Part shown: one piece after another, positions 10,313-17,874 of the stretch
Position numbering within the stretch: the first letter of the stretch is position 1
How the letters are laid out: every line of letters begins with the position of its first letter
Source: Nomia melanderi
Lineage: Eukaryota; Arthropoda; Insecta; Hymenoptera; Halictidae
Reading direction: 5' to 3'
Length of the DNA: 64,000 nt
NCBI RefSeq assembly: GCF_051020985.1
Contig: NW_027475312.1
Location: forward strand, 18,231 to 82,230
Notes under the pieces: generated by a model
What the model saw: the letters and a program-made list of their open reading frames with translations, nothing else
Database searches by the model: none
What the model was told of the DNA's origin: nothing
Made by a program: the position numbers and the translations under genes

Positions 10313-10657
10313 TTAATAATTAAATGTTCATTCGTATCATAATCTTATAAAAAGAATTATAATAAATATTAAAAACATTTAAATTGTTGAATTTTGTAAG
10401 TTATTTAGTGAATTAATAATAGGTAAGATTAAGATAATTTCTATGTCAAAAATTAGAAATATTAAAGTAATGAAAAAAAATTGAATAGAAAATGGTAATT
10501 GTGGGGATGTTAATTGGTCGAATCCGCATTCAAATGGTTTAATTTTTTCTCGGTCTTTATTTATTTTTATTGATAAAAATTTATTAATTAAGAAAATTAA
10601 TATTGGAATAAAAATTAAAAATAATATTATTATTAAAATAAAAAATATTATATAAAT
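10313..10657 (-). pseudogene. nad3: nad3, NADH dehydrogenase subunit 3 (broken numt copy)
   Basis: Small membrane subunit of complex I whose loop holds the switch cysteine. The loop KIKPFECGFDQ with the Cys is present, followed by LPFSIQFFFITLMFLIFDMEIILILP. Start ATT at 10657 beside trnG, TAA at 10315-10313, total 115 codons, a normal length. An in-frame TAA at 10381-10379 interrupts it before the conserved C-terminal LWYEW segment, which still reads correctly after the stop. Confidence 0.88.
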
Positions 10658-10726
10658 TAAATTTTAATTGTAAATTTTTTAATTGGAAATTAAATGTAAT
10701 TTTATTATACTATTTATATAATTTAA
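10657..10726 (-). tRNA. trnG: trnG(TCC), numt copy
   Basis: The minus strand has the D-arm region ATAAATAGTATAATAAAA and the anticodon loop ATTTCCAAT, giving TCC. Acceptor TTAAATT pairs with AATTTAA. It lies between cox3 and nad3 as expected and overlaps the cox3 end by a few bases. Confidence 0.82.
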
Positions 10727-11523
10727 TATATTCATCAATAAATTAAAATATATAAAATTAATCAGATTATATCAACAAAATGTCAATATCATGATGCTAG
10801 ATCAAAATTTAAATGATGAATTATTGAAAAGTGATTTTTTTTTAATCGTACAGAACAAATAATTAAAAATATGGTTCCAATAATTACATGAATTCCATGG
10901 AATCCTGTTGCTATAAAAAAAATTGATCCAAAAATTCTATCATTAAATGTAAAATTAGCTTCTAAATATTCAATATATTGTAGTATTGAAAAATATATTC
11001 CTAAATAAATTGTTATATTTAATAATTTTAATGATTTTTTATAATTATTTTTGATTAAATTATGTCTTCATGTAATTGTTATTCCTGAATAAATTAAAAT
11101 AATTGAGTTTAATAATGGGATATCATATGGATTAAATATATTAATTATTTTTGGAGGTCATAAATTTCCAATTTCTATTGAAGGTGAAATTGATGAATGT
11201 AGAAAAGTTTAAAAAAATGAAATAAAGAAAAATAATTTAGAAATAATAAATAGAATTATTCTAAATTTAATTATATTTATGATATTTAAATTATGGAATC
11301 CTTCAAATGTTCTTTCTCGAATTAAGTCTCGTCATCATTGATATGATGTTAGTATTAATGTAAATAAATTTAATAAATTAAGAAAGGAAAAATTTAAATT
11401 GAATCTAATAATATTATTAAATAATAAGTTTATAAGATTAAATGATAAAATTAATGGTCATTGTCTATTTGTTGTTATATGAAATGGATTATTTTTTGAA
11501 TTTGTAATTATATTAATTTTCAT
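10723..11523 (-). pseudogene. cox3: cox3, cytochrome c oxidase subunit 3 (numt copy with stop)
   Basis: Membrane subunit of complex IV. Motifs: NPFHMTTNSQWPL near the N terminus, SYQWWRDLIRERTFEGFHN, LLNSIILMYSGMTITWSHN, EYLEANFTFNDSMFGSMFFMATGFHGIHVIIGTMFL and HHLNFDLASWYWHFVDMMWL. ATG at 11523, TAA at 10725-10723, 267 codons and no net frameshift. The only break is TAA at 11211-11209 in the family's FFISFFW segment, exactly where Trp is invariant; TGA (Trp) to TAA is one G-to-A change. Confidence 0.92.
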
Positions 11524-11527
11524 AAAT

Positions 11528-12075
11528 TTAATTTGTTTCATTAAAATATAATAATGATAAAATTGAAAATACATAAGATTGAATAAATGCTACAGAAATT
11601 TGTAGTATTATTAATAAATTTTGAATAATAATTATTGTTGGGATAAATTTAATTGATAAGTTTGTTATTGAGGAACCTAATAAAGATAATAATAAATGTC
11701 CAGCTAATATATTTCCTGATAATCGAATTGCTAAAGTTCATGGTCGAATTAAATTTCTAATTGATTCAATTAATACTATAAATCTTATTAATATTGAGGG
11801 TGTATTTATTGGTACAAACTAATTAGATTTATGTTTATAATTAAGTGAAATAATCTTAAAAATATAATTAAATTATAATGATCAATTTTTTTTGTTAAAA
11901 TTTTAAATTCATTTAAGATAAAGTTTATTAATATAATTCATTTAAAGTTAAATCGCGAGGGAATAAATCAATAAGATCAATTGAAAATTAAGATAGGTCA
12001 AATTATAATAATTCAATTTAAAGAATAGTTATTAGATGTTGAAGGGTCAAAAATTGAGAATATGTTTGTTATCAT
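11528..12075 (-). pseudogene. atp6: atp6, ATP synthase subunit a (internal deletion, numt copy)
   Basis: Proton-channel subunit of ATP synthase. The N terminus MMTNMFSIFDPST is typical, and the second half holds PSMLMSFMVLIESISNLIRPWTLAIRLSGNMLAGHLLLSLLG with the essential Arg. The family segment that normally joins NLFGLFPY to VPQGTP (about 40-45 residues) is missing: the sequence jumps from a NLIS segment to VPMNTPS at about 11813-11822. The present length of 548 nt, against about 675 expected, indicates a loss of about 127 nt, which also shifts the frame. ATG at 12075, TAA at 11530-11528. Confidence 0.88.
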
Positions 12076-12094
12076 AATATTTTTATATAGTTAT

Positions 12095-12280
12095 TTATTT
12101 ATCATTTTTTTTTGAAATTTGTTTTTTTATTATTATTTTATTTTAGTTAATAAAATTATTTATTATGAAATGAATCAGTATTGTAATAATAAAGAATAAA
12201 ATAATAATTAAAATTAAAATTAAAGTTCATTTTATTGGTCTTATTTGAGGAATTAAAGAATTATTTTTAATTATTATCAT
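12095..12280 (-). pseudogene. atp8: atp8, ATP synthase subunit 8 (broken numt copy)
   Basis: Short single-helix subunit. It starts at ATG 12280 with a conserved IPQMSPMKW N terminus followed by a hydrophobic helix, as in all insect atp8. An in-frame TAA at 12145-12143 falls after the helix. The basic C terminus continues behind it, and a further 1-nt loss in the run at 12105-12113 may have removed the usual final Trp. An ATGATAA sequence at 12106-12100 resembles the usual atp8/atp6 overlap, but the atp6 frame that matches the family begins 30 bases further on, at 12075. Confidence 0.82.
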
Positions 12281-12344
12281 TAAGAATATTTTTTTATTAT
12301 ATTTAACTTAAAAGGTTAATTCTTTATTTTGAAGATACTTAATG
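12278..12344 (-). tRNA. trnK: trnK(TTT), numt copy
   Basis: Acceptor CATTAAG pairs fully with CTTAATG. The anticodon arm TTAAC-CTTTTAA-GTTAA gives anticodon TTT; most insects have CTT, and TTT is frequent in Hymenoptera. It lies on the atp8 side of trnD, the reverse of the ancestral K-D order. Confidence 0.85.
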
Positions 12345-12353
12345 ATAATATTA

Positions 12354-12420
12354 AAAAAATATTTTTATAAAAATAATTTTAAATTGACAATTTAATGTTA
12401 TAAATTTAACTAATTCTTTT
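12354..12420 (-). tRNA. trnD: trnD(GTC), numt copy
   Basis: The minus strand reads AAAAGAATTAGTTAAATTTA at its 5' end, the insect trnD consensus, with anticodon loop TTGTCAA giving GTC. It lies between cox2 and trnK (order cox2-D-K-atp8). Confidence 0.86.
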
Positions 12421-12424
12421 TTAT

Positions 12425-13108
12425 TTATAGATTTAAGTTATTTATTCAATTTGTAAAGCTTTTTAAATTTGTTCTTTCAATAGTAATTGGTATAAATGAA
12501 TGGTAGGCTCCATAAATTTCTGAATATTGACCGAAATATAATCCTGGTCGTAATGAGATTAAAGATATTTGATTAATTCGTCCTGGTGTTGCATCTATTT
12601 TAATTCCTATTGAAGGAATTGTTCATGAATGAATTACATCTATTGATGTTGTTAAAATTCGAATAGGTGTATTAAATGGGATGATTAATCGATTATCAAC
12701 ATCTAATAATCGAAATGAATTTAATTCTAATAGATTAATTATATAAGAATCAATTGAATTATTATTAAATTCTGGGTATTCGTAAGATCAATATCATTGG
12801 TGTCCAATTGATTTAATTGAAAAAAAGGTTGGGTTTCATAATTCATCAATAAAGTAAAGTATTTTTAATGATGGAATAGAAATAATTAATAATATAATTA
12901 TTGGAATAATAGTTCAAATTATTTCTAAATTATGATTTTTAATAAATTTTAAATTAATAAATTTATTTTCTATAATTATACAATTTATGTAAATAATAGA
13001 TATAGTAATTATTATTAAGATAATTATTGTGAAATTATAAAAATAAATTAGGTTATCTATTAATGGTGAATTTGGGTCTGGAAGTGAATATATATTTCAA
13101 TGAGCAAT
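12425..13108 (-). pseudogene. cox2: cox2, cytochrome c oxidase subunit 2 lacking CuA cysteines
   Basis: CuA-carrying electron-entry subunit of complex IV. The frame is open for 228 codons, from ATT 13108 to TAA 12427-12425. Motifs: two N-terminal helices, IPSLKMLYFIDE, GHQWYWSYEYPEF, DVDNRLIMPFNTPIRI, DVIHSW and ATPGRINQMSL. The copper-binding loop, normally GQCSEICGxNHSFMPI, reads GQYSEIYGAYHSFMPI: both ligand cysteines are Tyr (codons at 12526-12524 and 12514-12512; TGT to TAT), and a conserved Asn is also Tyr. The product could not bind CuA, so this open frame is still a pseudogene. Confidence 0.93.
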
Positions 13109-13109
13109 T

Positions 13110-13176
13110 TTTAATAAAAATTTATATTTTATTTATGGTGTTTAAAACCATTGCACTTAAAATCTGCCATATTAAA
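13110..13176 (-). tRNA. trnL2: trnL2(TAA), numt copy
   Basis: The minus strand holds ATGGCAGATTTTAAGTGCAA and the anticodon loop TTTTAAAC, giving TAA. Acceptor TTTAATA pairs with TATTAAA. It lies between cox1 and cox2 and abuts the cox1 stop codon. Confidence 0.88.
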
Positions 13177-13249
13177 TTAATTTTTAAAAAGAATTATAGG
13201 TAATTCATTAAAACAATGTTCAGAAGGGGATAAATTAATTCATTCTAAT
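13177..13249 (-). pseudogene. cox1: cox1, 3' fragment beyond the retrotransposon
   Basis: The last 24 codons of cox1, ending LSPSEHCFNELPMILFKN and TAA at 13179-13177. They match the family's PPxEHxxNELP C-terminal segment. The fragment is cut from the main part of the gene by the copia insertion; removing the insert and one CTAAT copy rejoins the frame exactly. Confidence 0.93.
13245..13249 (+). repeat. Target-site duplication CTAAT, left copy
   Basis: The five bases CTAAT directly before the element at 13250 are repeated exactly at 14403-14407 after it. Five bases is the usual target duplication of copia-type integrases. Confidence 0.9.
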
Positions 13250-13541
13250 TGTTAAGGTTTTATTTGGGTACATGTGTACATTTATTGATTGGAACAGTTT
13301 ATATAGATATAAATTAATATTGAGTTATTATGCTAACAGTTATAAGTAACATTTTTACATAACGATGTTCTTGGCGCGAAAACACTAAGCACGTGTTACC
13401 CCATACCCAAGCACAAGCGGAAGGGAAGAAGAAACTTATATCTAAATGAGCATCGTCGCTACAACGCCCTCATATATATATTCTATGTTGTTCCCATTCA
13501 TGGTGGTCACTTTGAATAATCATAAGCTATATTTTCCAACA
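13250..13541 (-). repeat. Left LTR, reversed orientation
   Basis: It begins TGTTAAGGTTTTATTTGGGT and ends TATATTTTCCAACA on +, the reverse complement of the LTR at 14111-14402. Substitutions against the other copy are near 13276, 13318, 13365 and 13504. Two of them are CpG to CpA changes. Confidence 0.93.
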
Positions 13542-14039
13542 ATTACTTATCTAGCCAGCAATAAGCAAGTTGAATTATATGTCGACTCAGATTGGGCAGC
13601 TGATGAAAATGGAAGAAGATCGCGGTCTGGGTACATTGCAATATTAGCAGGGGGGCCAATCAGCTGGGCCTCGAAAAAGCAAAAATCTGTAGCTTTATCA
13701 ACAATGGAAGCTGAATATATGGCAATGTCAGAGGCTGTGAAAGAGGCTATATATTTAAAAAGATTTTTATCATATACGAAACTCACTAGTTTAATGGTTA
13801 ATAAAGTAAATATATTTTGAGACAACCAAAGTGCGATTCAACTTAGTAAAAATAACGTATTTCATAATAGAAGTAAACATATAGATATACGCTACCATTA
13901 TTCAAGGGAGATGCAAGAACGTGGTGAAATAGAATTGAAATATCTTAAAACAGATGAAATGGTTGCTGATATGTTAACTAAGTCGATACCAAAATGTAAA
14001 GTAGAAAAATTTATAGATTTGTTAAAAATGCGAAATTAA
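13542..14039 (+). pseudogene. copia pol fragment: RNase H domain, one stop codon
   Basis: A C-terminal piece of a Ty1/copia polyprotein. The RNase H domain is recognised by YVDSDWA, RRSRSGYIA, ISWASKKQKSVALSTMEAEYMA, a DNQSAIQL segment and a final SKHIDIRYH region followed by ADMLTKSIP. Catalytic acidic residues are visible in DSDWA, EAEY and DNQSA. An in-frame TGA at 13818-13820 precedes DNQSA; the frame then runs to TAA at 14037-14039. The nuclear code applies here, so the TGA is a real stop. An open frame that begins in the left LTR at 13446 is accidental. Confidence 0.9.
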
Positions 14040-14098
14040 TGTATCGATTAATTACTGTAAGCGAAATTAACTTGAAAGAAATGTATTTAGGGGCACTT

Positions 14099-14110
14099 TG
14101 AAAGGGGGAG
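14099..14110 (+). other. Polypurine tract of the copia element
   Basis: A purine-rich stretch, GAAAGGGGGAG, directly before the right LTR. This is where plus-strand synthesis is primed in LTR retrotransposons. It shows that the right LTR is in normal orientation relative to pol, and that the left LTR is the abnormal one. Confidence 0.85.
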
Positions 14111-14402
14111 TGTTGGAAAATATAGCTTATGATTATTCAAAGTGACCGCCATGAATGGGAACAACATAGAATATATATATGAGGGCGTTGTAGCGACGAT
14201 GCTCATTTAGATATAAGTTTCTTCTTCCCTTCCGCTTGTGCTTGGGTATGGGGTAACACGTGCTTAGTGTTTTCGCGCCAAGAACATCGCTATGTAAAAA
14301 TGTTACTTATAACTGTTAGCATAATAACTCAATATTAAATTATATCTATATAAACTGTTCCAATCAATAAATGTACGCATGTACCCAAATAAAACCTTAA
14401 CA
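14111..14402 (+). repeat. Right LTR, normal orientation
   Basis: It starts TGTTGGAAAATATAGC and ends AAAACCTTAACA, 292 bp long, immediately after the polypurine tract. The TG...CA ends are standard. Confidence 0.93.
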
Positions 14403-14407
14403 CTAAT
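14403..14407 (+). repeat. Target-site duplication CTAAT, right copy
   Basis: An exact match to 13245-13249. It is part of the cox1 sequence. Confidence 0.9.
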
Positions 14408-15867
14408 GATGAAAAAATGTATTTTATTAGAATTAATCGTTGTTTAATTAAACTTTCAAGTATAATGAAAATAAAAAAAATTAATCTATTAAATGAGATT
14501 AATGATCCAATTGAAGAAATTAAATTTCAGCAATAATATGCATCTGGATAATCAGAATATCGTCGTGGTATTCTTATTAATCCTAAAAAATGTTGAGGAA
14601 AAAATGTTAAATTTACACCAATAAATATTATAAAAAAATGAATATTTAATAATTTTTTATTTAATGTTAATATAGTAAAATTTGGATATCAATGGATAAT
14701 TCTTGAGAAAATTGCAAAGACAGCTCCTATAGATAGAACATAGTGAAAATGACCAATAACATAATATGTATCATGAAGGATAATATCAATTGATGAATTA
14801 GATAATATAATTCCTGATAAACCACCAATTGTAAATAATGAAATAAATCCTAAAGATCATAAAATTGATGGATTTAAGAAAATTTGAATTCTGTAGAATG
14901 TTGATAGTCATCTAAATACTTTAATTCCTGTTGGAACAGCAATTACTATAGTTGCGGCAGTAAAATATGCTCGAGTATCAACATCTAAACCTACAGTAAA
15001 TATATGATGTGCTCATACAATAAAACCTAAAAATCCAATGCCTAATATAGCATAGATTATTCTTAAATTTCCAAATGTTTCTTTTTTTCCTCTTTCATTT
15101 ATGATAATTTGTGAGATTAAACCAAATCCAGGTAGAATTAAAATATAAACTTCAGGGTGACCAAAAAATCAAAATAAATGTTGATAAAGAATTGGGTCTC
15201 CTCCTGATGGTTCAAAAAATGATGTATTTAAATTTCGATCAGTTAATAGTATTGTGATAGCTCCTGCTAATACAGGTAATGATAAGAGTAATAAAATTGC
15301 TGTAATAATAATTGATCAAGGAAATAATGAAATTTGATTATAATTTAATGAAATATTTTTTGAATAATAAATTGTTGTAATAAAATTTATTGCTCCTAAA
15401 ATTGATGATATACCTGCAATGTGAAATGAAATAATTCCATAATCAACTGATATTGATGTATGAAATGTATTTAATGATAATGGAGGATAAACTGTTCAAC
15501 CTGTACCTATTCCAGATCCAGAAATTCTTCTAATAATTAATAGTGTAATTGAAGGAATTAATAATCAAAAACTTAAATTATTTATTCGTGGAAATGCTAT
15601 ATCTGGAACTCCTAATATTAGTGGAATTAATCAATTTCCAAATCCTCCAACTATAAATGGTATTACTATAAAAAAAATTATTAAAAATGCATGAGCTGTT
15701 ACAATAGTATTATATAATTGATCATTATCAATTCATGATCCTGGAGTACTTAATTCTATTCGAATAATTATTCTTATTGATGATCCAAGTATTCCTGATC
15801 ATATTGCAAAAATAAAGTATAGTATTCCAATATATTTATGGTTTGTTGAATAAAATCATTTTGATAT
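14403..15867 (-). pseudogene. cox1: cox1, cytochrome c oxidase subunit 1 (main part, interrupted)
   Basis: Catalytic haem-copper subunit of complex IV. From ATA 15867 the frame is open to the insertion with no stop or indel. Motifs: STNHKYIG, RMELSTPGSW, TAHAFLMIFFMVM, GGFGNWLIPLMLGVPDMAFPRMNNLSFW, GSGMGTGWTVYPP, VDYGIISFH, FFGHPEVYMLILPGFG, WAHHM, VDTRAYFTAATMVI, HDTYYVIGHFHYVLSMGAVFAIF and PRRYSDYPDAY. Joined with 13177-13249 and counting one CTAAT it is 1533 nt, or 510 residues plus stop, a normal length. It is the best-preserved gene of the numt, broken only by the retrotransposon. Confidence 0.95.
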
Positions 15868-15892
15868 ATTAAATATAAAAATTTAAATTTTT

Positions 15893-15960
15893 AAGATTGA
15901 TAAAATTATTTATATATTAATCTTTGAAGGATAAGAGTTTATTAATTAACTTACAATCTT
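15893..15960 (-). tRNA. trnW: trnW(TCA), numt copy
   Basis: Acceptor AAGATTG pairs with CAATCTT. The anticodon loop CCTTCAAAG gives TCA, which reads UGA and UGG in mitochondria. It lies directly before cox1, where trnY would normally be. Confidence 0.87.
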
Positions 15961-15967
15961 TATAAAA

Positions 15968-16031
15968 AATATCATGCCTGAAATTAAGGGATAAATTGTA
16001 AATTTATTCATGAATAGATAATTCTGATATT
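15968..16031 (+). tRNA. trnY: trnY(GTA), numt copy
   Basis: Acceptor AATATCA pairs with TGATATT, and the anticodon arm ATAAA-TTGTAAA-TTTAT gives GTA. It is on the opposite strand to trnW, and lies between trnW and trnC. Confidence 0.84.
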
Positions 16032-16043
16032 ATTAATTAATAA

Positions 16044-16112
16044 AATTTTATAATTTAAATAAAAATATTAAATAGCAAATTTAAAAATATTATTATATTA
16101 GTAATTAAAATT
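16044..16112 (+). tRNA. trnC: trnC(GCA), numt copy
   Basis: Acceptor AATTTTA pairs with TAAAATT, and the anticodon arm TTAAA-TAGCAAA-TTTAA gives GCA. It abuts the nad2 stop. With trnW and trnY the order is nad2-C-Y-W-cox1 instead of nad2-W-C-Y-cox1. Confidence 0.78.
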
Positions 16113-17080
16113 TTAGTAAAAAAAATATATTATTGAAAAAAAAAAAAAATAAAATATTTTATTATAAAGAAAATTAAATATTAATTTTTTAAAATTAAAT
16201 ATGTAAGTGTATTTTATTTGAGTATCAGAAAAGTTTAAATTAAAAAAATTTAAATAATTAAATGTTGAAAATACAGACATTATTATAATAAAAAAAATAG
16301 TTATTTTAAATATATTTATTTTTATTAAATTTTGTATTATATCAATTTTTATAATAAATGAGGTTATTGGTGGTAATTGACAATATAAAAGAATTAATAT
16401 TGTTAATTTAAATTTGTTCGATTTATTAAAATATAAATATGATTTTAAATTTATAGAGTTATAAAAATTAAAATAATTTCAGAATATAAAAAGTAAATAA
16501 GAAATTGATAAATATATAAAAAAATAATGTAATCAAATTTCATTATTAAAATTAATTAAAAAAATTATTAATGATGAATGAAATATTGATGAATATGAAA
16601 ATATTAATTTTAGTGAAATTTGAGATATTATAAAAATTGGTGATATTAATAATGTAAAATATAAAGTTATATAAAAAAAAAATTTTAATTACAAAAATAG
16701 TAAATAATTAATATTGAAATAAATTTTATAAATGTTGTAAAATAAAAAATAAGAAAATAATTTATATTTTTTATAATAATATTTGTTCAAAAATGTATTG
16801 GTATAATACCTATTTTTATTCAAATAGAGAATATAAATATTATATAATAAATATTTATTTCTTTATTTATTATAATTATTAAACATGAAAAAATTATTAC
16901 TAATCCTGAGATAGAAGAAATTAAAAAATATAAAATTCTTCTTTTATTAAAATTTAAAAAACATATAATAGAAATATAAATTAAATTTAAAGTTTCTATA
17001 ATTAATCATAAATAAAAAAAATTTTTTAAATATAAAGTTAAAATTGGTATATAAGATAAAATTAAAGTTAATATAAAAAT
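16113..17080 (-). pseudogene. nad2: nad2, NADH dehydrogenase subunit 2 (broken numt copy)
   Basis: Antiporter-like membrane subunit of complex I, weakly conserved. Recognised by SSMSGLVMIFSCLMI, the segment MWMKMGMMPMHFWTN (family KxGxAPFHFW) and a late LLYCQLPPMTSFIMK segment (family LSLGGLPPFTGF). Start ATT at 17080 is inferred; TAA at 16115-16113 abuts trnC. Breaks: in-frame TAA at 16687-16685 and a 1-nt loss in the homopolymer at 16673-16682. With one base restored the length is 969 nt, or 323 codons. Confidence 0.87.
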
Positions 17081-17303
17081 TGATTAATTATTAAAATTAA
17101 TTTATAATTAAATATAAATTTATTAATTATTTAAAAAATAATTTGAATTTTTCATAAATTATTGTAAGTTTAAAAAATTTTAAATTAATATTAGAAAAAT
17201 TACATTTAATTTTTTAATTAATAAATAATTTATTTAATAAAAAAATTTTAATTGAATTAATAAAATTAGAATTTAGAGATAATTTCAAAAACTTTTATTA
17301 TTT
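17081..17303. other. AT-rich spacer between nad2 and trnQ
   Basis: Gene-free and almost pure AT. No tRNA arm or open frame could be supported. In the ancestral order trnM or trnQ would touch nad2, so this spacer probably reflects tRNA rearrangement in the donor mitogenome. Confidence 0.6.
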
Positions 17304-17370
17304 TATATTTATTTAATTTTTTTAAATTCTTCAAAATTCAAAGATTTATGTGCAATCACACTTAAATATA
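17304..17370 (-). tRNA. trnQ: trnQ(TTG), numt copy on the majority strand
   Basis: The minus strand reads TATATTTAAGTGTGATTGCA and has anticodon loop CTTTGAA, giving TTG. Acceptor TATATTT pairs with AAATATA. It is encoded on the same strand as trnI and trnM; in most insects trnQ lies on the other strand, so it is inverted here. Confidence 0.85.
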
Positions 17371-17563
17371 TTAAAAAAAATATTTAATAAAATTTATTAA
17401 TAGTTAAATAAAATTGTTAGGGAATAAAATTTGATTTAGTTATAAGTTAAACTATAATGATAAATTAAAATTCATATTTAGATTATAATAATCTATTAAA
17501 ATTTAAATTCAAATAAAATTTGTAGGGAATAAAATGAGATTTAAAATTTTTAAGAAAAAAAAA
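17371..17563. other. AT-rich spacer between trnQ and trnI with a short repeat
   Basis: No gene seen. The motif TAGGGAATAAAAT occurs twice, near 17419-17431 and 17523-17535, about 104 bases apart. This may be a remnant of a tandem duplication involved in moving the tRNAs. Confidence 0.55.
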
Positions 17564-17634
17564 ATTAGTAATAGTAAAATTTTTACATTAAATATTACAT
17601 CAAAATAATCCTTTTAATCAGGCATATTACTAAT
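17564..17634 (-). tRNA. trnI: trnI(GAT), numt copy
   Basis: The minus strand reads ATTAGTAATATGCCTGATTA then AAAGGATTATTTTGATG; the anticodon is GAT. Acceptor ATTAGTA pairs with TACTAAT. Confidence 0.87.
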
Positions 17635-17636
17635 TA

Positions 17637-17705
17637 TATACAAGAATAATATTCCATTTTTAGGGTTATGAAACTATTAGCTTATTTTATTTAGCTTATT
17701 TATAT
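17637..17705 (-). tRNA. trnM: trnM(CAT), numt copy
   Basis: The minus strand contains the insect trnM signature TAAGCTAA and the anticodon region AGTTTCATAACCC, giving CAT. The acceptor pairs in six of seven positions. On the coding strand the order is M-I-Q, not the ancestral I-Q-M. Confidence 0.85.
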
Positions 17706-17706
17706 A

Positions 17707-17874
17707 ATTTTAAATTTTATTATATATTTATTTAATTTTTTCTTATTTACTGGTGTTATTAATTTAATTTTTATATTTAAAGGGATTTATTTTATTATAT
17801 ATTTATTTAATTTTTTCATATTTATTGGTGTTATTAATTAAATGTTTATATTTAAAGGGATTTATTTTATTATA
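17707..17874. other. Control-region remnant with a 75-bp tandem duplication
   Basis: Gene-free AT-rich sequence beyond trnM, where the control region continues in a circular mitogenome. A unit containing TGGTGTTATTAATT and TTTAAAGGGATTTATTTTAT occurs twice, 75 bp apart (first from about 17730, second from about 17805). It runs into the 10-bp repeat at about 17875. Confidence 0.7.

Larger units (their letters stand above)
13250..14402 (+). mobile_element. Ty1/copia derivative with inverted LTRs, inserted in cox1
   Basis: Two 292-bp LTRs flank 569 bp of internal sequence, and the whole is bordered by a perfect 5-bp duplication. The left LTR is the reverse complement of the right one, with about four differences in 292 bases. 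Both outer ends of the element are therefore the same LTR end (CCTTAACA outward), and both inner ends are the TGTTGGAAAA end. A normal element has LTRs in direct orientation. Only the end of pol and the polypurine tract remain inside; gag, protease, integrase and reverse transcriptase are absent. Confidence 0.92.
716..17874. other. Nuclear copy of a whole insect mitochondrial genome (numt)
   Basis: All 13 protein genes, both rRNAs and 22 tRNAs can be located, with the minority strand as +. Seen directly: in-frame TAA in eight protein genes, frameshifts in four, a deletion in atp6, loss of copper ligands in cox2, an LTR retrotransposon in cox1, and nuclear-type satellites on both flanks. Active mitochondrial DNA would not tolerate these. 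Both ends fall in the control region, so the circle was linearised there. An alternative is a chimeric assembly with sequencing errors, but the retrotransposon with its target duplication and the non-homopolymer stops argue against that. Confidence 0.9.

Noticed and set aside
13547..13825. 92-codon frame antisense to the copia fragment
   Set aside because: It is a shadow of the RNase H coding strand, which has clear family motifs in the other direction.
716..17874. Functional mitochondrial genome, possibly with RNA editing
   Set aside because: A retrotransposon with target duplication in cox1, lost CuA cysteines, the atp6 deletion and satellite flanks are not compatible with a working mitogenome.
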